A stretch of 64,000 bases of DNA from Rhizobium sp. J15 (lineage in GTDB: Bacteria; Pseudomonadota; Alphaproteobacteria; Rhizobiales; Rhizobiaceae). The DNA is taken from contig NZ_NWSX01000029.1 of NCBI RefSeq assembly GCF_002531825.1, forward strand, positions 1-64,000, in the 5' to 3' direction. Made by a program: the position numbers and the translations under genes. The notes below the pieces were generated by a model. The model saw only the letters and a program-made list of their open reading frames with translations, made no database searches and had not been told where the DNA came from. Shown piece by piece: positions 1-10,600 of this stretch (position 1 is its first letter; each line of letters opens with the position of its first letter).

Positions 1-319
1 GCCGGATGCGCTGCAAATTAATCGCCCGACGCTCTAGGCTGTGGATTGTGGCTGTCGCCTGGGGCTGCGGGCGAAAACTGGCACTGTTGTCCGATTGATA
101 CAGCTTTCACGATGTTTGGAACGAACGTCTAAAAATCCTTCGAAAGGATTCGATTGCTGGAATAAAATTTTATTAACCAGATTTTTTGACGTGTCCGTCA
201 ATATCTTTACGTAAATTAGCCGCTGCAATGACCGGCGGTGCTGCCGAGGGCCGCGTTGCCATTTCCGGCGAACACTTACACAGTGTCGCCACATCAATTG
301 CTGGAGTGGGGGAGACACA
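1..319. other. Intergenic leader upstream of the FadL-type gene
   Basis: No convincing gene: the only open frames (minus strand) have atypical composition and no match I recognise. A possible promoter for the downstream gene is TTGACG at 186-191 and TACGTA at 208-213 with a 16-base spacer; the -35 overlaps a small palindrome (GACGTGTCCGTC, 188-199). A GGGGGAG Shine-Dalgarno lies just before the ATG at 320. The promoter call is only a pattern match. Confidence 0.3.
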
Positions 320-1600
320 ATGGCACCGCGTATGTTTTCCAAGGGCGTAACGTCGCTCGTTCTTTTTTCGTCGCTTGCCGCGCCGTCCTTTGCCGGTGGC
401 CTGGAGCGTGGCGGATACAATATCGATCAGCTGTTCGATACATCGCCTTTCTCGTTCCAGTCGGGAGTGACCTACGTCACACCGCAGCGCAAGCTGAAGG
501 ATGTCCGCGACACGGATACCTCGGCATCTCCGGGCGGTGGCAATCTGAATAGCCGGCCAGACACCGCCGACGAAACCGCGAATTACACCATCCCCTATAT
601 TGGCTTTAAGGCTGGGTTCGCCGATACGATCGACTGCCTTGTCGATTATTCCGAGCCCTTTGGCGGGCATTCCAACCCGGGTCTGAACTGGGCTGGCGCC
701 AACAACAATATCGAGACGAAGATCGAAACCCGCAACTATGGCGGCACCTGCTCCTATCGTTTCGATGTCGGCCCCGGGCAGCTTCGCTTCATCGGCGGCG
801 CCTTCTATCAGGAAGTTGAAGGCTTCAAGGAGCGTCTGGTTTCAACGGTTCCGCTTCTTTTCGGCACCGGCACAGGCGTCGGCCGCCTCGATCTCGACGA
901 TAGCGGCTGGGGCTGGCGCGCCGGTATTGCTTACGAGATTCCTGAATATGCGATGCGCGCGAGCCTCGTTTATAACAGCCGCGTAAAATACGACAATCTG
1001 ACCGGCACGGTGGATCTGACGCAGGTGAGCGCGCCGATTGCGCCGCTCAATGGCGCTCCATATGGAAGGGTCACGGACGTTTTCGGCTCTGCTGAGGCGC
1101 CGGATTCGCTTGAGCTGAAGCTGCAGAGCGGTATCGCTCCGGATTGGCTCGCTTTCGGATCGGTCAAGTGGACGAACTGGAGTGTCCTCCAGTCGGTGCC
1201 TTTCTGCCCGACCTCGACGAAGGGCCTTGTCGCCTGCCGCTCCGGCGGCGCGACGGAGCTGACCTCGCTTGATCTTCTCTATCGTGATGGCTGGACGATC
1301 ACCGGTGGCGTCGGCCACAAATTCAATGAGCAATGGGCCGGTGCCGTCAGCCTGACATGGGACCGTGGCACCAGCCAGGGCTATGGCGCGCAGACCGACA
1401 GCTGGACGGTGGGTCTGGGTGCCGCCTACACGCCGACCGAACACATCGAATGGCGCTTCGCCGGCGCCGTGGGCGTGTTGACGAGCGGTTCCTCTGGCGT
1501 TGTGACCGAAAATGGCGTCACGTTTGGAGATGATGTCTCCTATTCCTTTGACAATGATCTGGTCGCTGCACTGTCGACCAGCATAAAGATCAAGTTCTAA
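320..1600 (+). CDS. OmpP1/FadL-family outer-membrane transport protein
   Basis: Predicted 426-residue outer-membrane beta-barrel of the FadL/TodX family, which passes long-chain fatty acids or other hydrophobic molecules into the periplasm. An N-terminal signal peptide (about residues 1-25, ending PSFAGG) is followed by the glycine-rich mature start typical of FadL. The body alternates aromatic and glycine-rich strands, and the chain ends in IKIKF, the terminal aromatic residue expected of a BAM-inserted barrel. A strong GGGGGAG Shine-Dalgarno fits the ATG at 320. It appears monocistronic, closed by a hairpin terminator. The substrate cannot be told from sequence. Confidence 0.85.
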   Translation: MAPRMFSKGVTSLVLFSSLAAPSFAGGLERGGYNIDQLFDTSPFSFQSGVTYVTPQRKLKDVRDTDTSASPGGGNLNSRPDTADETANYTIPYIGFKAGFADTIDCLVDYSEPFGGHSNPGLNWAGANNNIETKIETRNYGGTCSYRFDVGPGQLRFIGGAFYQEVEGFKERLVSTVPLLFGTGTGVGRLDLDDSGWGWRAGIAYEIPEYAMRASLVYNSRVKYDNLTGTVDLTQVSAPIAPLNGAPYGRVTDVFGSAEAPDSLELKLQSGIAPDWLAFGSVKWTNWSVLQSVPFCPTSTKGLVACRSGGATELTSLDLLYRDGWTITGGVGHKFNEQWAGAVSLTWDRGTSQGYGAQTDSWTVGLGAAYTPTEHIEWRFAGAVGVLTSGSSGVVTENGVTFGDDVSYSFDNDLVAALSTSIKIKF

Positions 1601-1622
1601 TTGCCCGATTTGAAGAATTAAG

Positions 1623-1649
1623 GAGCCCGGCGCTGCCGGGCTCTTCTTT
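1623..1649 (+). terminator. Rho-independent terminator after the FadL-type gene
   Basis: Perfect 8-bp stem GAGCCCGG/CCGGGCTC with a 5-base loop (CGCTG), followed by the T-rich tail TTCTTTATT. It lies 22 bases after the stop codon. Confidence 0.85.
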
Positions 1650-1650
1650 A

Positions 1651-2284
1651 TTCGCGCCCGTTAATCATGTCATTTCCCGGCCTCGTTTTGTGACGATTCA
1701 GCAACACTTTTTTACGACGGATGGCGTATGGTGGCGATGGGGCGAATTTGTCCATTTCCCGCCACAAAGAGGGAGCACCGCTATTTGCGGGCGAGGTGAT
1801 GGCAGACTTACGGTGCGTGTAATTAGTAGCATGGGTCGATTTTTTTCCGGTAACACCAGATCGTACGGCGCGATTGGCGACAGTCGTTTGATTGCGGCCG
1901 TTTCCGGCCCCGCGATGACGCCGTCGACCGGCTTATTGTCGGTGTTTTCTGCCCGCTCGCATGGGCAACGGAGCGTCGCCGCAGATGTCGATACCGGTTT
2001 GGTCACATTTGCTATTTACGAATGCGATAAAGGCGGGAAGGCGGATGCCGCGCCTGCCGAAAGAATGCCGGGAAAATTGCAGTCGGGCCGTGCCGGGAGC
2101 CGGGTGGTCCTGAATGATGTGCTGAAAATTTGGCCTTTGCGAAAAGGCGGATGGGCTGGATGCGACGCGGGCAAAGGAGCCATGGAGCTCGCCGCGGGAT
2201 CGCTCGCCTTGACGGGACACATCCGCGGGATGCACGGTGCAAGCGCCGTCGCCTGCCAGGGATGAACGAAAGAAATCGGTTGAA
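1651..2284. other. Long intergenic region upstream of exoR
   Basis: More than 630 bases between the terminator and the exoR start. One plus-strand frame (1690-2265) is open across most of it, but its composition does not resemble the neighbouring genes, it matches nothing I know, and an opposing frame is also open. I treat this as non-coding: probably the exoR promoter and a long 5' leader. I could not pick out a convincing promoter by eye. Confidence 0.45.
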
Positions 2285-3088
2285 ATGGTAACGTCCGAGT
2301 TCAAACTGTTCAAATTCATGCTGATGGGCATGTCGGTGGCCGTGGCGCTGGCCATGACTTGCCCGGCTCGCGCCTTCGACATCAAGGCCGGCGTCAGCAA
2401 GGAATCCGGTCCTTTCGATCTCTTCAAGTTCGGCTTCAAGGCCTATAAGAACGGACAGAAGGAAGAGGCGGTCGAAGCCTATAAATACGCCGCCGAAAAA
2501 GGCCATACCGGTTCGCGCTGGGCGCTTGCCAACATGTATGCCGATGGCGACGGCGTCACCCAGGATGATTTCGAAGCCTTCAAGATCTACAGCGAGATCG
2601 CCCAGCAGGGCGTCGAACCCGGCTCTGAAGATACAGGCTTCTTCGTCAACGCGCTGCTCTCGCTCGCCAATTATTACAAACACGGCATATCAGGCAGCCC
2701 CGTGAAGGTGGATCTCACCCAGGCCCGCCAGCTCTATTTCCAGGTGGCCTCCACCTTCGGGGTTCCCGAGGCGCAGTTCCAGCTGGCACAGATGATGCTG
2801 GCCGGCGAGGGCGGTTCCGCCAGCCCGCAGCAGGCGAAGAAATGGCTGAACCAGGCCCGCAAGAGCGGCCATCCCGGCGCCATGGCCGTGTTCGGCAATA
2901 TTCTTTTCGACGAAGGCCAGACGGCCCGCGGCCTGGCGCTGATGACGGCGGCGCTCGACCGCTGCAAGCCGAAGGATTGCAACTGGATGGAAGCACTGCA
3001 GGAGCAGGCCTTCTCGGTTGCCAACGAAGCCGATCGCCGCACAGCGGTATCGCTATCCCACAGCATCTCCAGCGGCTCCGACGACTGA
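2285..3088 (+). CDS. exoR: ExoR, periplasmic negative regulator of exopolysaccharide synthesis
   Basis: 267 residues, essentially the length of Sinorhizobium ExoR (268). A signal peptide ends at A-R-A (residues 28-30); the mature part contains Sel1/TPR-like repeats, e.g. SRWALANMYADGDGV, AQFQLAQMMLAGEGG and HPGAMAVFGNILFDEGQ. The segments KESGPFDLFK, EKGHTGSRWALANMY and QQGVEPGSEDTG match ExoR as I know it. In S. meliloti ExoR binds the sensor ExoS in the periplasm and holds the ExoS-ChvI system off, repressing succinoglycan and promoting motility. The start at 2285 places the signal peptide correctly; an upstream ATG at 2237 would add 16 residues. The gene converges on xthA with a 9-base gap. 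Confidence 0.93.
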   Translation: MVTSEFKLFKFMLMGMSVAVALAMTCPARAFDIKAGVSKESGPFDLFKFGFKAYKNGQKEEAVEAYKYAAEKGHTGSRWALANMYADGDGVTQDDFEAFKIYSEIAQQGVEPGSEDTGFFVNALLSLANYYKHGISGSPVKVDLTQARQLYFQVASTFGVPEAQFQLAQMMLAGEGGSASPQQAKKWLNQARKSGHPGAMAVFGNILFDEGQTARGLALMTAALDRCKPKDCNWMEALQEQAFSVANEADRRTAVSLSHSISSGSDD

Positions 3089-3097
3089 GGAGCAACC

Positions 3098-3889
3098 TCA
3101 GGCGGCGAAATCGAAATAGGCGATCACGGGCACGTGGTCGGACGGCTTTTCCCAGGCCCGCACATGTTTTTCGATTGCAGCCGACGTCATCCGGTCGGCC
3201 GCTTCCGGCGACAGCAGCAGATGATCGATGCGGATGCCGTTGTTCTTCGGCCATGCCCCGGCCTGATAATCCCAGAATGAGTAGAGCTGCGTCGCATCCG
3301 TTGTCGCGCGCACCGCATCCGTCAGTCCGAGATTTTCGAGCCTGCGGAATGCCTCCCGCGTCTGCGGCAGGAACAGCGCGTCATTTTCCCAGACCTTCGG
3401 ATCGAAGCAGTCATGCGGTTCGGGGATGACGTTGTAATCGCCGGCAAGGATCAGCATCTCCTCATAGGCGAGCCGTTCGGCGGCGAAGGTCCGCAGACGC
3501 TCCATCCAGGCGAGCTTGTAGGGATATTTCTCCGTGTCGACGGGATTGCCGTTCGGCAGGTAGATGCAGCCGACGCGCAGGATGCGCTTATCGGCCAGTG
3601 TGAACACCGCCTCGAGAAAACGGGACTGTTCGTCCAGCGGGTCGCCGGGCAGGCCGCGGTTGACCTCGAAGGGGGAGCTCTTGGAGAGGATCGCCACGCC
3701 GTTGAAACCCTTCTGGCCGTGCGTCTCGACGTGATAGCCGAGCGCCTCGATCTCGAGCCTCGGAAAACCCTCGTCGATCGTCTTGATCTCCTGCAGGCAG
3801 ACGATATCGGGATCGGAATCCTTGAGCCACTGGGTGAGATTGTCGATGCGCGCCTTGACGCCGTTGATGTTCCAAGTCGCGATCTTCAT
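3098..3889 (-). CDS. xthA: Exodeoxyribonuclease III (AP endonuclease)
   Basis: 263 residues, full length for the Xth/EEP family, which cuts DNA 5' to abasic sites and removes 3' blocking groups. Visible motifs are MKIATWNINGVKAR at the start, the metal-binding glutamate E34 in CLQEIKT, GDYNVIPEPHD (catalytic Asp/Asn) and the C-terminal SDHVPV histidine motif. The ATG at 3889 is the only start that keeps the N-terminal strand. It lies downstream of erpA on the same strand with a hairpin between them. Confidence 0.93.
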   Translation of the reverse strand: MKIATWNINGVKARIDNLTQWLKDSDPDIVCLQEIKTIDEGFPRLEIEALGYHVETHGQKGFNGVAILSKSSPFEVNRGLPGDPLDEQSRFLEAVFTLADKRILRVGCIYLPNGNPVDTEKYPYKLAWMERLRTFAAERLAYEEMLILAGDYNVIPEPHDCFDPKVWENDALFLPQTREAFRRLENLGLTDAVRATTDATQLYSFWDYQAGAWPKNNGIRIDHLLLSPEAADRMTSAAIEKHVRAWEKPSDHVPVIAYFDFAA

Positions 3890-3956
3890 CTCTTCGTCCT
3901 GTTTCGCTTCGCGCGCTACTTTTATCGCGGTCTTTCACAACAGGACAAGACGATAA

Positions 3957-3984
3957 ACCGGCCGGAAGCAATTCTTCGGCCGGT
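3957..3984 (-). terminator. Probable terminator between erpA and xthA
   Basis: Inverted repeat ACCGGCCG/CGGCCGGT (8 bp) about 30 bases beyond the erpA stop. On the minus strand it is followed by TTTATCG, only a short T tract, so termination may be partial. Confidence 0.45.
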
Positions 3985-4014
3985 CGTTGGGGACAGAGCT
4001 GTATGTTCTGATGT

Positions 4015-4347
4015 TCAGATCGAGAAGCTGGTGCCGCAGCCGCAGCTTGCAACCGCATTTGGGTTCTTGATCTGGAAGGATTGGCCGAGCAGATTGTCGA
4101 CGAAATCGATCTCCGAACCTGCCATGTAGACGAGCGACAAGCTGTCGATCAGCACTTTGGCGTCGTTCTTTTCGACGATGATGTCGTCGTCATCAGCGCT
4201 GTCGGCGAGGTCGAACTTGTAGGAAAAGCCCGAACAGCCGCCGCCTTCGACGGAAACCCGCAATGCGCTCTTGCCGGCCTCCGCACCGATGATCGCCGCG
4301 ATGCGCTTTGCCGCGGCGTCCGAAAGGGTTACACTCGTATCCGTCAT
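4015..4347 (-). CDS. erpA: A-type iron-sulfur cluster carrier (ErpA/IscA/HesB family)
   Basis: 110 residues from the ATG at 4347, chosen because AGGAGG stands 5 bases upstream; an ATG 21 bases earlier lacks this. The three cluster-binding cysteines of A-type carriers are present: C38 in GGGCSGFSY and C102/C104 in SCGCG near the C terminus. These proteins pass assembled Fe-S clusters to apo-targets in the cytoplasm. There are no isc/suf genes alongside, so whether it acts as ErpA or IscA is inferred; erpA is the usual name for the stand-alone alphaproteobacterial gene. Confidence 0.88.
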   Translation of the reverse strand: MTDTSVTLSDAAAKRIAAIIGAEAGKSALRVSVEGGGCSGFSYKFDLADSADDDDIIVEKNDAKVLIDSLSLVYMAGSEIDFVDNLLGQSFQIKNPNAVASCGCGTSFSI

Positions 4348-4569
4348 GTTTCCTCCTGCCGGGGTCAAGATCCGGAGAGAATGGGTTTCGGCACTCGAAG
4401 GTTCAAATGCCTGATATCAAAGGAACTTACCATGATCTTCGTTAAAAGGCCATGATGCGCCGAAGCGGTTGGGAACACGCCTCTTTGCCGTTTCATCGGG
4501 CTATAGGTATGAAGGGCGCAAAGCGGCGTCAATGGGCAGATGCGGCAACAGGCAGAATGACGGTGAAGA

Positions 4570-5787
4570 ATGACGATTGACAGGCGGGCTTTAGGATTTG
4601 GCGGCAGCGAGAGAGCAGTCTATGCGGCGGACCCTTGGACGACGCGCGGGCGCCTCTATCCGGAAGACGACAGTCCGACGCGCTCCGATTTCCAGCGCGA
4701 CCGCGACCGAATCGTCCACACCACCGCCTTTCGCCGGCTGAAGCACAAGACGCAGGTCTTCATCGCCCAGGACGGCGATCATTACCGAACGCGGCTGACG
4801 CATACGATCGAGGTAGCGCAGATCGCCCGCGCGCTGGCCCGCGCCTTGAAGCTCGATGAGGATCTGGCCGAGGGCGTGGCGCTCGTCCATGATTTCGGCC
4901 ACACGCCCTTCGGTCACACAGGCGAGGATGCGCTGCACGAGGTGCTGCTGCCCTATGGCGGCTTCGACCACAATGCCCAATCCCTGCGCATCGTGACCAA
5001 GCTCGAGCGGCGTTATGCCGAATTCGACGGCATCAACCTGACATGGGAAAGCCTGGAAGGTCTGGTCAAGCACAATGGTCCGCTGCTGACGCCTGATGGT
5101 GTGGGCACGCGTGGCCCCGTTCCGCAGCCGATCCTCGATTATTGCGAACTGCACGATCTCGAGATTGCGAGCTATGCCAGCCTCGAGGCTCAGGTCGCGG
5201 CGATCGCCGACGATATCGCCTACAACACCCACGATATCGACGACGGGCTGCGCTCCGGTTACCTGACTTTCGACATGCTGGAGGAAATTCCGTTCCTTGC
5301 CGGGCTGATGGCCGAGGTTAGGGGGCGATATCCCCATCTGGAGCCCAGCCGCTTCACCCACGAGATCATGCGTCGTCAGATCACCCGCATGGTCGAGGAC
5401 GTGATCGGCGTCGCGCAGCAGCGGCTTTCCCTTATCCGCCCGCAGAGCGCAGCCGATATCCGCGCCGCCGACCGGGTCATTGCCACCTTTTCCGAGGGGA
5501 TGGCCGAAACCGACAGGCAGATCAAGGCGATGCTCTTCAAGCGCATCTACCGCAATCCCGATATCATGCGCATCCGCGCCGGCGCCGCCCAGATCGTCAC
5601 CGACCTCTTTGGCGCCTACATGGCCAATCCCAAGGAGATGCAGAGCCATTACTGGGTGGATCATATCGCCGGCCTCTCCGACGCGCCGAAAGCCCGCCAT
5701 GTCGGCGACTATCTGGCCGGCATGACGGATACCTATGCGATCAGCGCCCACAGGCGATTGTTTGACCACACTCCGGATTTGCGATAG
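4570..5787 (+). CDS. dgt: dGTP triphosphohydrolase-like HD protein
   Basis: 405 residues, the short dGTPase-like form typical of alphaproteobacteria. It belongs to the HD superfamily: H78 in THTIEVAQ, the H107-D108 pair in LVHDFGHTPFGH, and a later Asp in ADDIAYNTHDIDD. The family cleaves dGTP to deoxyguanosine and triphosphate and helps set dNTP pools. No strong Shine-Dalgarno precedes the ATG. It is transcribed divergently from erpA and followed 63 bases later by argS, a pairing common in rhizobia. Confidence 0.9.
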   Translation: MTIDRRALGFGGSERAVYAADPWTTRGRLYPEDDSPTRSDFQRDRDRIVHTTAFRRLKHKTQVFIAQDGDHYRTRLTHTIEVAQIARALARALKLDEDLAEGVALVHDFGHTPFGHTGEDALHEVLLPYGGFDHNAQSLRIVTKLERRYAEFDGINLTWESLEGLVKHNGPLLTPDGVGTRGPVPQPILDYCELHDLEIASYASLEAQVAAIADDIAYNTHDIDDGLRSGYLTFDMLEEIPFLAGLMAEVRGRYPHLEPSRFTHEIMRRQITRMVEDVIGVAQQRLSLIRPQSAADIRAADRVIATFSEGMAETDRQIKAMLFKRIYRNPDIMRIRAGAAQIVTDLFGAYMANPKEMQSHYWVDHIAGLSDAPKARHVGDYLAGMTDTYAISAHRRLFDHTPDLR

Positions 5788-5850
5788 GCAGCGGTCGCCC
5801 CGCCGAGGCCGATTTGCGCCTTTGGCACAGCCTATGCATGGAAGAGTGCG

Positions 5851-7608
5851 ATGAACCTTTTTACCGACTTCGAAGCCAGGATCAAAACCGCCCTTGAACA
5901 GATCGATCTGGTCAGGGAAAAGCGATCCGAGCTCGATTTCGGCCGCATCACCGTCGAGCCGCCGCGCGATGCGAGCCATGGCGATGTCTCGACCAATGCC
6001 GCGATGGTGCTGGCAAAGCCGCTCGGAAGCAATCCGCGCGCGCTTGCCGACGTCATCATCGCCAAGCTCAAGGAGGATGCCGACGTCGCCGATGTCTCGG
6101 TCGCCGGTCCGGGCTTCATCAACATCCGTCTCGCCGTCGGCTACTGGCAGCGGCTGCTCGCCTCGATGATCGGCTCCGGCACGGATTACGGCCGTTCGAC
6201 CCTCGGCAATGGCCGCAAGGTCAATGTCGAATATGTGTCTGCCAATCCGACCGGCCCGATGCATGTCGGCCATTGCCGTGGCGCCGTCGTCGGCGATGCG
6301 CTCGCCAACCTGCTGGCTTTTGCCGGTTACGGCGTCGAGAAGGAATACTACATCAACGACGCCGGCTCGCAGATCGACGTGCTCGCGCGCTCCGTCTTCC
6401 TGCGCTATCGCGAAGCCCTTGGCGAAAGGATCGGCGAAATCCCCTCGGGCCTTTATCCCGGCGACTATCTCGTGCCTGTGGGACAGTCGCTTGCCGCCGA
6501 TTATGGCGTGCGGCTGCACAACATGCCGGAAGAACAATGGATGCCGATCGTCAAGGATCGCACGATCGACGCGATGATGGTCATGATCCGCGAGGACCTG
6601 GCGGCGCTGAACGTCCATCACGACATCTTCTTCTCCGAGCGGACCCTGCACGCCGATGGCGCGGCCGCGATCCGTAAGGCGATCAACGACCTGACCTTCA
6701 AGGGCTATGTCTACAAGGGCGCGCTGCCACCGCCGAAGGGCCAGCTTCCCGAGGACTGGGAGGACCGCGAGCAGACGCTGTTCCGCTCGACCGAGGTGGG
6801 CGACGACATGGACCGGCCGCTGATCAAGTCGGACGGCTCCTACACCTATTTCGCCGCCGACGTCGCCTACTTCAAGAACAAGTTCGACCGTGGCTTCGAC
6901 GAGATGATCTATGTGCTCGGCGCCGATCATGGCGGCTACGTGAAGCGTCTGGAAGCGGTTGCGCGCGGCGTTTCGGAAGGCAAGGCGAAGCTGACGGTGC
7001 TGCTCTGCCAGCTCGTCAAGCTCTATCGCAACGGCGAGCCGGTGAAGATGTCGAAGCGCTCCGGCGATTTCGTGACACTTCGGGACGTCGTCGAGGAAGT
7101 CGGCCGTGATTCGGTCCGCTTCATGATGCTTTACCGCAAGAATTCCGAACCGCTCGACTTCGATTTCGCCAAAGTGACGGAACAGTCGAAGGATAATCCC
7201 GTCTTCTACGTGCAGTATGCGCATGCCCGCTGCATGTCCGTCTTCCGGCAGGCGAGGGAGGCTTTCCCCGGCCTCGAAGTTTCGCCCGAGGATCTTGCGA
7301 AAACCGTTGCTGGCATTGGCGATCCGGCCGAATTGCAGCTGGTCGCCAAGCTCGCCGAATTCCCGCGTGTGGTCGAGGCGGCGGCCCAGTCGCAGGAGCC
7401 GCATCGCATCGCTTTTTACCTCTACGACCTCGCCAGTTCGTTCCACGCGCACTGGAACAAAGGTAAAGATCAGCCGGAATTACGATTTGTTAATGATAAA
7501 AACCGAGAATCAAGTATTGCCAGACTTGGGCTGGTGTACGCCGTCGCGTCGGTTTTGAAGTCGGGACTTGCCATTACAGGCACTGCAGCACCTGACGAAA
7601 TGCGATAA
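5851..7608 (+). CDS. argS: Arginyl-tRNA synthetase
   Basis: 585 residues, full-length class Ia synthetase charging tRNA-Arg. The HIGH-type signature is HVGH at 138-141 (preceded by ANPTGPM), and the KMSK loop is K399-M-S-K-R403. The arginine-specific N-terminal domain and the C-terminal anticodon-binding helices (QYAHARCMSVFRQ) are present. The C-terminal stretch (FHAHWNKGKDQPELRF) is the family ending. It sits between dgt and the SPOR-domain gene. Confidence 0.96.
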   Translation: MNLFTDFEARIKTALEQIDLVREKRSELDFGRITVEPPRDASHGDVSTNAAMVLAKPLGSNPRALADVIIAKLKEDADVADVSVAGPGFINIRLAVGYWQRLLASMIGSGTDYGRSTLGNGRKVNVEYVSANPTGPMHVGHCRGAVVGDALANLLAFAGYGVEKEYYINDAGSQIDVLARSVFLRYREALGERIGEIPSGLYPGDYLVPVGQSLAADYGVRLHNMPEEQWMPIVKDRTIDAMMVMIREDLAALNVHHDIFFSERTLHADGAAAIRKAINDLTFKGYVYKGALPPPKGQLPEDWEDREQTLFRSTEVGDDMDRPLIKSDGSYTYFAADVAYFKNKFDRGFDEMIYVLGADHGGYVKRLEAVARGVSEGKAKLTVLLCQLVKLYRNGEPVKMSKRSGDFVTLRDVVEEVGRDSVRFMMLYRKNSEPLDFDFAKVTEQSKDNPVFYVQYAHARCMSVFRQAREAFPGLEVSPEDLAKTVAGIGDPAELQLVAKLAEFPRVVEAAAQSQEPHRIAFYLYDLASSFHAHWNKGKDQPELRFVNDKNRESSIARLGLVYAVASVLKSGLAITGTAAPDEMR

Positions 7609-7669
7609 CGTCACCATTTCCCCACAATGCGCTGGCATTTGAGCGTTGGCGTTTGCGAGTGGGATAGGC

Positions 7670-10600
7670 ATGGCTGAGAAACAACTTGCGTATGATACGC
7701 GCGGAAAAGACGATCTGTTTGCCGACGATGATCCGTTGGCGGAACTTGCCCGTATCGTCGGCTTCGAACCGCGTGTTGCAGCAAATACGGTGAACGAAGC
7801 CGCGCGGCGCGAGCCTGCCCTCGATCTCGAGGACGAGCTTGTGCGCGAGTTCGATCGTTACGACTCGCCGCGCCCGCTTGGCGAACTCGACCGGCCGGCC
7901 GAGCCGGTCGCCGAGGATGTTGATCCCGAGGATTATGTCGAGCCCGTTCTCGACGCTTCCCCTGTTCTCGAAAGCGCTGAGGCTCCCGAGCCGGTTTCCG
8001 TTGCTCCCGCTCCCGTCGAGGAAGCGGCTGTGCCCGCCGCAAGGGGCTGGGACGAGCAGGCTGCCGATTGGGCTGCCGGTCCGCAGCAGCTTTCTGTCGA
8101 TCCTGATTTCGAAGCGCCGGTTCAATCGGCCTTCGGCGGTGCGCGCGACCTGATCGAGGAGCTCGAGCTGTCGATCGGTGCGGCGCCCGTCTCTCCAGTG
8201 CCGCAGCCTGCCAAGGCGCCGCAATGGTCCGCCGCCAGCATCAGGCTGCCGCTTGCCAATTTCCACGCGGCCAAACGCGAGGAACCGGTCGTCCAGCTGG
8301 AGCCGGTGATCGAACTCGAAGTCGAGCCGGTGGTTGAGGCGCGGGTCGATCTCCCCGAGGTCGAGCCGCAGCCGGCAATCGAGCAGCCGGCGCCAGTCGC
8401 CGCTGTCGAGCCGTCCGAGGAATTCGAATCCGCGGCTCCGTCCCTTGGCTTCCCCGCCGAACTCGATCGTCATGACGATGAGCTGGCCGCGCCGGAAGAG
8501 ACTGCGCAGGCTGAGGAGTTCGTAGAAATCCAGGAAGATCAGGATTTCGACTCCGACGCCGGTTTCGATCTTGCTGCCGCCGTCGAAGGTGAAATCCAGG
8601 CCGATGCCGCGCTGACGGAGGTCGTTCCCGAAGTGCCGCATACCGCCGGCACCTTCGATCTCGACGATCTGCTCGCCGACGTCTCGCGCTATCCCGTGCC
8701 GAATCCGGTTTTGAAGCGCGCCAATCCGGTGGCCGTTGCGCCGCAGCCCGCGCCGATCGAGGCTGCGCCCGTTGCAGTCGCTCCCGTCCAGCCAGATCCG
8801 ATTGCGCCTGCTTCGGTCGAACCGGCTCCGGCCTATGTCGTCGAAGCCGCAAGGCCTATCGCGCCGCAGCTTGCCGAGGCCGCTCCCCAGCAGCCCGCCG
8901 CAGCGTCGTATCCCCGGGCGCCGCAGCCGTTGCCGGAAGCCGACGATCCCTTCGCCGGCCATGATTTCGAGCTGGACCTTGCCGGCATCGAACTGGAACT
9001 CGCCGATCTCGATTTCTCCGAGCCGGGCGAAGCCGAGCCGCAGCCGGAACCGCAGGTGCCGGTGATGGCGCCGCAGCCGCAGGCGGTCGCCCCCGCGCCT
9101 CAGCCGGTGACGCGTCCGCAGGCTGCTGCCGCGCCCGCGCAGCCCGCTCCAGTCATCACCTCCGAGCCGCCGGCTCCAGCGCAGGCTCCGGCCTTCAACT
9201 GGACGCCGCTCGCCGAATCGACCGAGGACCTGCCGTTTGATCCGGCGATGATCTCCGATCCGGAGGAGCGTCCCGAGACGGTCGACGACATGCACGTGCC
9301 GGCATTGCCGCCGGTCGAGCAGCCGGCGCCTGTTGCGAAAACCGCAGATTTCGATTTCGATCTCGATGCGGAAATCGCAAGCTTTTTCGAACCCGCCAAG
9401 CCGCGCGAAACGCCGGCGCCGGTTCGCGACACCGCCGCCGCCGCGGCAAAGCCGGTCAAGCCGACCATCGCCGATGGCCTCGATGATTTCGAACGGGCGC
9501 TGGAGGAGGATTTCCGCCGCAGCGTGCGCGAACCCGTCGAGCGCCGCGAGAATGTGTCCGAGGTCCGCATCGAATCTGCAAGCCAGGCCGCCGATTTCAG
9601 CCGCGCCCGGTCCATGCGCCGCCTGCTGGCCGGCGCCGTCGTGCTGGTGGTCTTTGCCGGCGTCGGTTACGGCGTCTATTCCTCCGTCTGGAACGGCGAG
9701 GGGCTCGGCATCGTCGCATCGGGCGAGCCGCGCGTAATCGTCGCCGATAAGGAGCCTGTCAAGGTCGTTCCGGAAAATCCGGGCGGCAAGACCGTGCCGA
9801 ACCAGGACAAGGCCGTCTACGACCGCGTCGCGGGTTCGGCCGAAGAGCCGAAGCAGAAGGCGCTCGTTTCCTCCGACGAGGCGCCCGTCGATGTCGTTCA
9901 GCGCACGCTGACGCCGGAGGCGCTGCCTGAGGACGATGAGAACGCCGGCGCCAATGATCAGATCACGCCGACCGCAGTCGGCGAGACGGAAGATCCGCGT
10001 CTGCTGCCGAACCAGGACAGCGCCGATAGCGGTGCTGCAAGTGACGGCGACAAGGCTCCGTCCGTTTCGCCGCGCAAGGTCCGCACGATGATCGTCAAGC
10101 CGGACGGCACGTTGGTTGCCCGCGAGGAACTGGCGCCCGCCGATCAGCCGGCGCAAGCTGCCCCGGCGACGCAGTCTGCCCGGGCGACGCAGTCTGCCCA
10201 GGCGACTTCGCCGGCGCTGGCGCCCCAGTCGACCCCGGCCGTGCCTCCGGTCGGCGGATCGGCCGCAAGCTTCCCGGCAAGCGCCGAAGTCGCTTCCGCT
10301 GACGCTCGTTCGGCCGCACCCGTCGAAACCGCGCCGGCACAGCCGTCGCCCGCCGCAACCGTCGATACGCCGGCCGCAAATGCTGCCCCGGCCGATGCGC
10401 CGGTGCGTCCGGTCAAGACGACGGCGGTCAACGATACCGCGCCGGTTCCGATGGCCCGCCCAGCCGAGCAGCCCGTCAACATCGTCGGCACCGTGACCGA
10501 AAAGGGCAATGTCCGCCAGCCCGCGCAGCAGCCGAAGACGACGCAGGTCGCGGCCGCTTCACCGGCTGCCGCCCAGCCTCAGCAGGCGGCATCCGCCGGC

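Noticed and set aside
1690..2265. 191-codon open frame upstream of exoR on the plus strand
   Set aside because: Composition unlike the neighbours, no recognisable domain, no good ribosome site, opposing frames also open; more likely exoR leader.
4591..7452. 953-codon minus-strand open frame
   Set aside because: It lies antisense to dgt and argS, both unmistakable; long antisense frames are common in GC-rich DNA.
7574..10156. 860-codon minus-strand open frame opposite the SPOR gene
   Set aside because: Arg/Gly-rich shadow of the Pro/Ala-rich plus-strand gene; no domain.
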